From S009-33 sp041694255 (GTDB lineage Bacteria > Patescibacteriota > Gracilibacteria > Absconditabacterales > Absconditicoccaceae): a stretch of 64,000 nt of DNA. A program made the translations under genes and the position numbers. This document shows, one piece after another, positions 58,415 through 64,000 of this stretch. The stretch is from the NCBI GenBank assembly GCA_041694255.1, contig JASMTN010000011.1, positions 1 through 64,000 of the forward strand. Direction: 5' to 3'. The notes under the pieces were generated by a model. It searched no databases. It had not been told where the DNA came from and saw only the letters and a list, made by a program, of their open reading frames with translations. Position 1 is the stretch's first letter. The number at the start of each line of letters is the position of its first letter.

Positions 58415-59737
58415 ATGATTAACAAAAAAACAGACCTTTTTGAAAAGCTTGAAAATGCTATTATAGATGCTGATATAGAGTCTCTTTTTAAATTGCTTTT
58501 AACAATATGAGTTAATGAATGAGCTTCTGATGTTCATATTGAGGTTTATTCAACTTATTGTAGAGTAAGACTTAGAATAGATTGAATACTTGAAGAACTT
58601 ATACAATATCCTAGCAATATTCATGAAACTATAATTGCAAAGTTTAAAATAGAGTCTTGACAAATGAGGTCTGATGAAAAAAGAATACCTCAAGATGCAA
58701 GAGTTAGTACTTCAACTATTGATTGAAAAGAAATCGACTTGAGAGCAAATACTCTACCAACAGTGCATGGTGAAAAACTTGTAATGAGAATAGTTGATAA
58801 ATCAAAAAAGATTCCACCTCTTGATGTTCTTTGAATTGAATGAAGAAATTGAGAGTTGCTAAAAAATAATCTAAATTCACCCAATGGTATTTTACTAACA
58901 ACCTGACCAACTGGTTCATGAAAATCTACTACACTTTATGCAGGTTTAAGCAAATTAAATAAAACAGATGTTAATATAACAACTTATGAAGATCCAGTTG
59001 AAAATAAAATGGATGGTCTTAATCAATCTCAGGTTAGATCTGATATATGATTTACATTTGCTAGCTGACTTAGAGCTGCACTTAGACAAGATCCTGATAT
59101 TATAATGGTTTGAGAAATAAGAGATGAAGAAACCTTAGAAACAGCTATGGAAGCTGCAATGACATGACATTTAGTATTTTCTACAATACATACTAATTCA
59201 GCAGCAGAAACTATTACAAGAGTTTATAATATGGGTGCAAAGCCTTATATGATAGCAGGTACTTTTAATCTTGTTATGGCCCAAAGACTTTGAAGAAGGG
59301 TTTGTGATAATTGTAAAATAAAATATAATATTAAAAATGATAATCCTAAAGTATATAGAGATTTAATGGAAGTTCTTCAGAGCATGAAACCTGAACATAT
59401 AAAACAAGAACTTAAGTTAAGATGAATAACTTGAGAAATGTGGAATGATTTCAAAAATGATGGTTTTGTTTATGTGTGATCTTGAAAAGATTCTGAAACT
59501 CAAGAAACTTGTTCAAAGTGTAATGGTGACTGAGAAAAATGAAGAGTTTGACTTTATGAATTTATGGAATATAATGATGAGCTTAAAGAAAAATTTTTGA
59601 ATGGGTCTTCATCATTAGAGATAGAAAAATATGCACTAGATAATGGTATGATAAACTTAGAAAGAGATTGAGTATTTAAAATAATAAAATGATGGATGAC
59701 ACCAAAAGAACTTTATAGGCTTGTTAAACACAAGTAG
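58415..59737 (+). CDS. pilB: Type IV pilus assembly ATPase PilB/GspE-like
   Basis: 440 aa, shorter than typical PilB because the N1 domain is missing. The GspE N2 domain (GASDVHIEVYSTYCRVRLR) is followed by Walker A TTGPTGSGKST near residue 163. ALRQDPDIIMVGEIRD and a His box TGHLVFSTIHT follow. The zinc tetracysteine motif (CDNC...CSKC) near residues 305 and 370 marks it as an assembly ATPase rather than PilT. The stop codon overlaps a dispersed repeat. The operon with two membrane proteins and the separate pilT/prepilin pair together suggest a full pilus machine. Confidence 0.92.
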
Positions 59738-59779
59738 CAAGTTGCAAGTTTAAAGGAGCAAGTTATAAATTTAAAGTAA
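59734..59779 (+). repeat. Dispersed intergenic repeat overlapping the pilB stop
   Basis: AGTAGCAAGTTGCAAGTTTA followed by a second unit AGGAGCAAGTTATAAATTTA. It is related to the copies at 16255 and 31173. The pilB stop codon TAG (59735-59737) is inside the repeat. Confidence 0.6.
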
Positions 59780-59789
59780 TTTGCTTTTT

Positions 59790-61451
59790 TTATTTATCTT
59801 TTTTAATATCATTTAAAACTTCCATTATTTCTAACTTATTTTTTGTTGTAGGATCTTTTATTATTATTGTAAGCATGTTTATTATATAATTTTTTATTTC
59901 ATTTTTAAGTCTCTCATCTATTTTACTTTGTGTTAATCAAACTAAATTTTTTTCTTCCCATTTTAGTTGATTCATTTTTAGTTCTTCTTCATTATTTGTA
60001 TTTTGAACTAAAACTTCTTTTATTATATTCTTATCATCTATATAATCTAATATTGGTATTATTTTTTCTATTATTTTTTCTATTTCATCTGTTGATGTGA
60101 ATTTTTTATAAAAATCTTTATACAAAATTGCAGGTATCATATTCTTTTCTTCATTATTATTTATATTACTTTGTTGTATATGTTTTTTTTTAAATTTTAT
60201 TTGTTGCTTTATAATATTTGAATCTTCATTTATGTGTTTTCAAATTACCTCACAATAGCTACTTACTATGATACTGTTTTCTATATTTCTTAGTATATCA
60301 AAAATATTTTCAAGTTTTTCTTGCTTTTTAGTAGGTCATACTTTTTTATAGTCTTTCAAAAATATTTCTATAAGATATATGATTGCATCTTTTTCTTCTT
60401 TTTTTATATCAATATCTTCATTATTATCTGCTATATCATCAAAATCTTTTCATCAACTTATTTTAAAAATTCAAGGATATATACCTAAGTTTAATGCTAT
60501 CTTAACTCACCTTAGTGTTGCATTAAATCCTGCTTCATCAGAGTCAAATGCAAATACTATATTTTTAGTAACTCTTTTAAGCAAGGTTGTATGTTTTTGA
60601 GTAAGTGCTGTTCAGCATGTTGCAACAGCATTTTCATATCAAAGTTTATTTGCTCCTATAACATCCATATATCCTTCACACACTATTAAAAAATCTTTTT
60701 TAGTTTTTTTTGCATTATTAAAATTGTATAGTACTGAACTTTTATTGTATAGTGATGTTTCAGGTGTATTTATATACTTTCATGTATTAGTTTCACCATT
60801 AAATACTCTTCAAGAAAATGCTATAACATCTCATATAGATGAAAATATAGGAAATATTATTCTATTTGAAAAAAAAGAATATAATGATCATGAATTTGAT
60901 TTTCTAGCAAGTCAGGCTTCTATAATATCTTCTTTTTTAAATCATTTTTTTTCCATATATTCTATAAATTCTGTCTTTTTTGTTCATGCATATCAAAGTT
61001 TATATTTTATTATTATATCTTTATTTAGCTTTCTTTCTTTCATAAGGTAGTTTAAAGCTGTTTCATTTTCAAATAATTTTTTGTGAAAAAAATTTAAAGC
61101 TGTTTTGTTGACTTCAACTAATTTTGACTTTTTATCAATTTCTTTCTGATCTGTTTTGAAATTATTTTTATATTCCTTAAGTTCTATTCATGCCTTTGAA
61201 GAAAGTATTTTAATTGTATCATAAAAATCTAAATTTTCAAATTCTTTTATAAAAGTTATTGCATTTCATCATTTTCAACATCAAAAACATTTAAAAATTT
61301 GTTTATCTTCAGAAACCATAAAAGATGGTGACTTTTCATTATGAAAGGGACAAATTCATTTATAATTACTTCATGATTTTTTTAGATCAACATGTTCTCA
61401 TATAATATCTACTATATCAATTTTAGATAGAATATCATCTGTTACTCACAT
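59790..61451 (-). CDS. dnaG: DNA primase DnaG
   Basis: 553-aa RNA primase for DNA replication. The N-terminal CHC2 zinc ribbon is CPFHNEKSPSF and FKCFGCGKGG. The RNA polymerase core has SGRVFNGETNTGKYINTPET. The TOPRIM motif CEGYMDVI is followed by VFAFDSDEAG. The C-terminal helicase-binding part is Lys/Glu-rich and poorly conserved. The second codon is TGA (Met-Gly). It is convergent with pilB. Confidence 0.93.
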
Positions 61452-61558
61452 AGAGTATCTTTAAAAATTAAATATTATATTAATTTATATATAATTTTAT
61501 TGAATTTACAATATTTGTTTGTATAAATAGATTTAATTTAAAATTATTAATTTAATGC

Positions 61559-62827
61559 ATGAAATTAAATATAAATAAGTACATATTTTTCTATATAATA
61601 TTAGTTTTTATATCTTTATTTTTTTATTTAAATATTGGTTTTTTTAAACTATTTTTTTCTAATTATAATAGTTATTTTACTATTTCACATTTTAAAAATA
61701 AGTCTAATGTTGCTATTTCTTGAAATTATATTATATATAATAGTTGATTTTTAAATATAGACATATCAAATTTTTATTTACTAAATAAAAATATTACTTG
61801 AGCAAAGCAATTATTGTATAATTTAGATGAATATTCATATAAAGAGCTTTATAATTTATGAAATATTTATTTTTTAGATTCGTATTATTCTTTTTCTTCA
61901 GGTAAAACCTGATATGTTAATAAAGCAAAACAATCTATTTCATTTTATGAAAATTCTTTAGAAAATATTCCTTGATATAAAAGTAAAGAAAAGATACTTA
62001 AAAATTTGTGACTTTCTCAAGCATTTTTAGATTTTTTATATGTATATAATTGTGATAATCTTTTTGTTTCAATGATAGAAAAGATAAATAATTTAATTAA
62101 ACTTTTGCCTAATACTATGGAGATTTTAAAATCTCAGCAATTAGCCTTAAACGAACGGTTAGAGCATGATGATCTAAGATCTTGTATTCAATCTTTCAAA
62201 AATGAAGCTGATAAAAACATATCTATATTATATGATAATAAAGATTTTTTTACTGAAGTATCTAAATGACTAATAAATAGATTAAAAAAATTTCAATGAG
62301 ATGAATTGTCTTGTTATCAACAATCTCCAGCTATAAAATCAAAGTATAAAGATAGTATAGATTCATCTTATGATTATTATACAAAATTTTTTCAAAAACA
62401 GAAAGATATGCTTAAGATATTTGAAAAAGCAAACAAACAACAGATAGAACAACTTTGTAATAACAGGGATAAACTAGCTGATAAGCAGAATAAAGAAAAC
62501 CAACAAATGAATAATAATTTTAATGACTTAAATGAATTAACAGAAAAACCTCAACAGCAAGAAAAAAAAGAACCTAAAGAGTGAGAAAAAAAGGGTAGTG
62601 AAGAAGATTCAAACCAAGATTGAGAAAAAGAAGAAAAAAATAAAAAATATAATGAACAAGTACAATCTTTGGAAACACAAAATAAAGATCTTATAGAACA
62701 AATTCAAAGAAACAAAACTCAAGATAACTATAATCCTTTAGAATATATTCAAGAATTGTTTAAAGAATTTTATGCAAATGATGAAGATTTTAAAAAAGGA
62801 CAAAAAGAAAATGAAGTTTGAAAATAA
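61559..62827 (+). CDS. Membrane-anchored coiled-coil protein, unknown (TPR-like)
   Basis: 422 aa. An N-terminal TM helix (about 8-30) is followed by a helical repeat region (about 60-200) with TPR-like spacing, then a long low-complexity tail rich in Gln, Lys, Glu and Asn, probably coiled coil. A CGG codon occurs at residue 200 (62156-62158), where neither Arg nor Trp can be excluded. BatC-type TPR proteins are similar in layout, but no motif proves this. ftsX follows 60 bp downstream. Confidence 0.6.
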
Positions 62828-62887
62828 TATTGAAACAAGCACTAGAAAAACTATATATAGTGTAGTTTTATTCTCTATTTTTAAATT

Positions 62888-63817
62888 ATGATATTTAAGA
62901 ACTTACTTAGACTTTTTAAAACAAAAGTATTTCAAACATTAGCTACAGTTTTTCTACTTAGTTTCTTGATTTTTTTTCTAAATATTCTTATTTCTTTAAC
63001 TGTAAATATTAATAGTTTTTCAAATGAGCTTAAGTGAAAATTGTGAGTTTACTTATATATAAAGGAATGAGATACTGAAAAAGAAGTTTGAAAGTCTCGT
63101 GATCTTATGATAGATCTTAAAACAAATCTTGAAGATGAAAATCTTGAAGTAACTTATTTGCCTAAAGATGAAGCTATAAAAACACTTTCTGAGAGACTCC
63201 CTAAAATTATTAAAAATTTTGAAAAATATTGAATAGATAACCCTATACCTCCTACATTGTATATTATATTTAGGTCTCAAGATGAGTATGAAAGTATGAA
63301 AAATATAGTTATGAATGATAAATATCAAGACATACTTTTGAATTTATCTGATATATGAAATCAAAATTCATTTAAGGAACAAGAAGAAAGAATATCTAAA
63401 ATCATAGAGTTTTCTAATTTTTTAATTAATTTTTATATTTTCTTATCCATAGTTTTATTCTTAATTATATTGTGGTTTTTGACTTTGATATTGAAATTGA
63501 ACTTTTATAGTTTTTCTAACCAGATAGAGGTTGAGAAATTGGTTTGATTTACATATTTTCAAATTAAGCTTCCATTCCTACTTTATACACTTTTTGTAAT
63601 ATTGTTTTCATTTATACTTGGTATTGTATATATATCAAGTTTAATATCTTACTTAAATATATATTTTGTAAATGTTTTTAATTTTGATATATCAGTTCTT
63701 ATTGCAGAACATATATGACTTATAAGGTCTTGAATTATGCTTGAAGCTGGTATTATTATAGTTATAAGTTTAATTGTTGCTAATTTATTTTTAACAAGAC
63801 TTATTAAAAATATTTAA
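62888..63817 (+). CDS. ftsX: Cell division protein FtsX
   Basis: 309-aa ABC-transporter-like membrane protein that activates murein hydrolases at the septum together with FtsE. One N-terminal TM (about 15-38) and an extracytoplasmic domain (about 45-170) precede three C-terminal TM helices with IEVEKLVGFTYFQIKLP, the conserved FtsX loop that contacts FtsE. No ftsE is adjacent. The window does contain coiled-coil M23 hydrolases of the kind FtsEX activates (12369). A terminator and smpB follow. Confidence 0.88.
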
Positions 63818-63820
63818 TAA

Positions 63821-63845
63821 TAGAAAAGATAAATCTTTCTTTTTT
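63821..63845 (+). terminator. Probable terminator of ftsX
   Basis: The imperfect stem AGAAAAGAT/ATCTTTCT is followed by a T-run. Confidence 0.5.
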
Positions 63846-63863
63846 AGCATTTAATCTTCTTTT

Positions 63864-64000
63864 ATGTATATAACAATAAAAAAAAATAAAAAAGCATATT
63901 TAGACTATGAAATAATAGAATCTTTTGTTTTTTGAATTAAACTTAAAGGATTTGAAGTTAAACAGATCAGAACTTGAAATATAGACATAAGAAATGCATT
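63864..64000 (+). CDS. smpB: SsrA-binding protein SmpB (5' part; continues past window)
   Basis: Only the first 45 codons are visible. The sequence NKKAYLDYEIIESFVFG, then IKLKGFEVKQIRTGNIDIRNA, matches the start of SmpB (KAYHDYEI...GIVLTGTEVKSIR). SmpB brings tmRNA to stalled ribosomes. In a genome where TGA is sense and only TAA/TAG are stops, rescue of stalled ribosomes may matter more. The rest is outside the window. Confidence 0.9.

Noticed and set aside
1..64000. Massive pseudogenisation, with most genes broken by TGA stops
   Set aside because: The breaks are only ever TGA, never TAA or TAG, and always on plausible glycines. Frames, lengths and motifs are otherwise intact. Recoding explains this fully.
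1..64000. TGA = Trp (Mycoplasma-type code) or selenocysteine
   Set aside because: TGA sits on invariant glycines of P-loops, the HtrA NSGGP motif and MutL GFRGEAL. TGG is used normally for Trp (for example WCGPC thioredoxins). The frequency is far too high for selenocysteine.

Overview
This window almost certainly comes from an uncultivated ultra-small bacterium of the candidate phylum Absconditabacteria (SR1) or a close Gracilibacteria relative. It is very AT-rich. Nearly every gene contains in-frame TGA codons that fall where conserved glycines are expected: the P-loops of AtpD, PilT and PilB, the GNSGG serine motif of HtrA, and GFRGEAL of MutL. All genes end in TAA or TAG. Read with TGA = Gly (translation table 25), the window resolves into about 50 densely packed, intact genes. 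Under the standard code the same DNA looks like fragments. The window also carries a second recoding signal. Two of its three in-frame CGG codons sit exactly where tryptophan is invariant (ValRS RQLWWGHR and the CHAP motif CTWY), while CGT in MutL still has to be Arg. I therefore read CGG as Trp.

Layout. 1-6.7 kb: cysS (3' end), rlmE, a DsbA-like lipoprotein, mltG, aspS and a VWA membrane protein. 6.7-14.4 kb: a candidate structured RNA, two secreted proteins of unknown function transcribed divergently, htrA, and an M23/lysozyme-fold murein hydrolase. 14.4-19 kb: dps behind a Fur-like box, radA, and a small helical protein followed by a 722-aa acidic protein. 19-31 kb: an isolated atpD, leuS, mutL, pilT, an odd prepilin, pnp, a second small-protein pair, and a membrane gene framed by inverted repeats. 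31-36 kb: a UvrC-like protein without its N-terminal nuclease, a bacterial-PH membrane protein, a lipoprotein, and an AbiEi-like regulator next to a complete SpoT-type HD hydrolase. 36-40 kb: one 1445-aa protein of unknown function. 40-49.5 kb: dus, a glycosyltransferase, tRNA-Ser, a LysM-CHAP hydrolase, tRNA-Gln, two thioredoxins, a DHH phosphoesterase, a three-gene operon ending in a YfiH-like protein, and miaB. 49.5-64 kb: an unknown 660-aa protein, valS, two pilus-linked membrane proteins with pilB, dnaG, a coiled-coil membrane protein, ftsX and the start of smpB.

Together the genes describe an informational core (four aminoacyl-tRNA synthetases, tRNA modification, PNPase, DnaG, RadA, MutL) mixed with a large surface and secretion apparatus: type IV pilus ATPases, a prepilin, several murein hydrolases, and big secreted proteins. 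This fits the host-attached or predatory life known for the group, but that is inference. No gap without a gene exceeds about 215 bp. There is no rRNA, CRISPR array, transposase, prophage or replication origin. A short dispersed palindromic repeat lies in many of the intergenic gaps.
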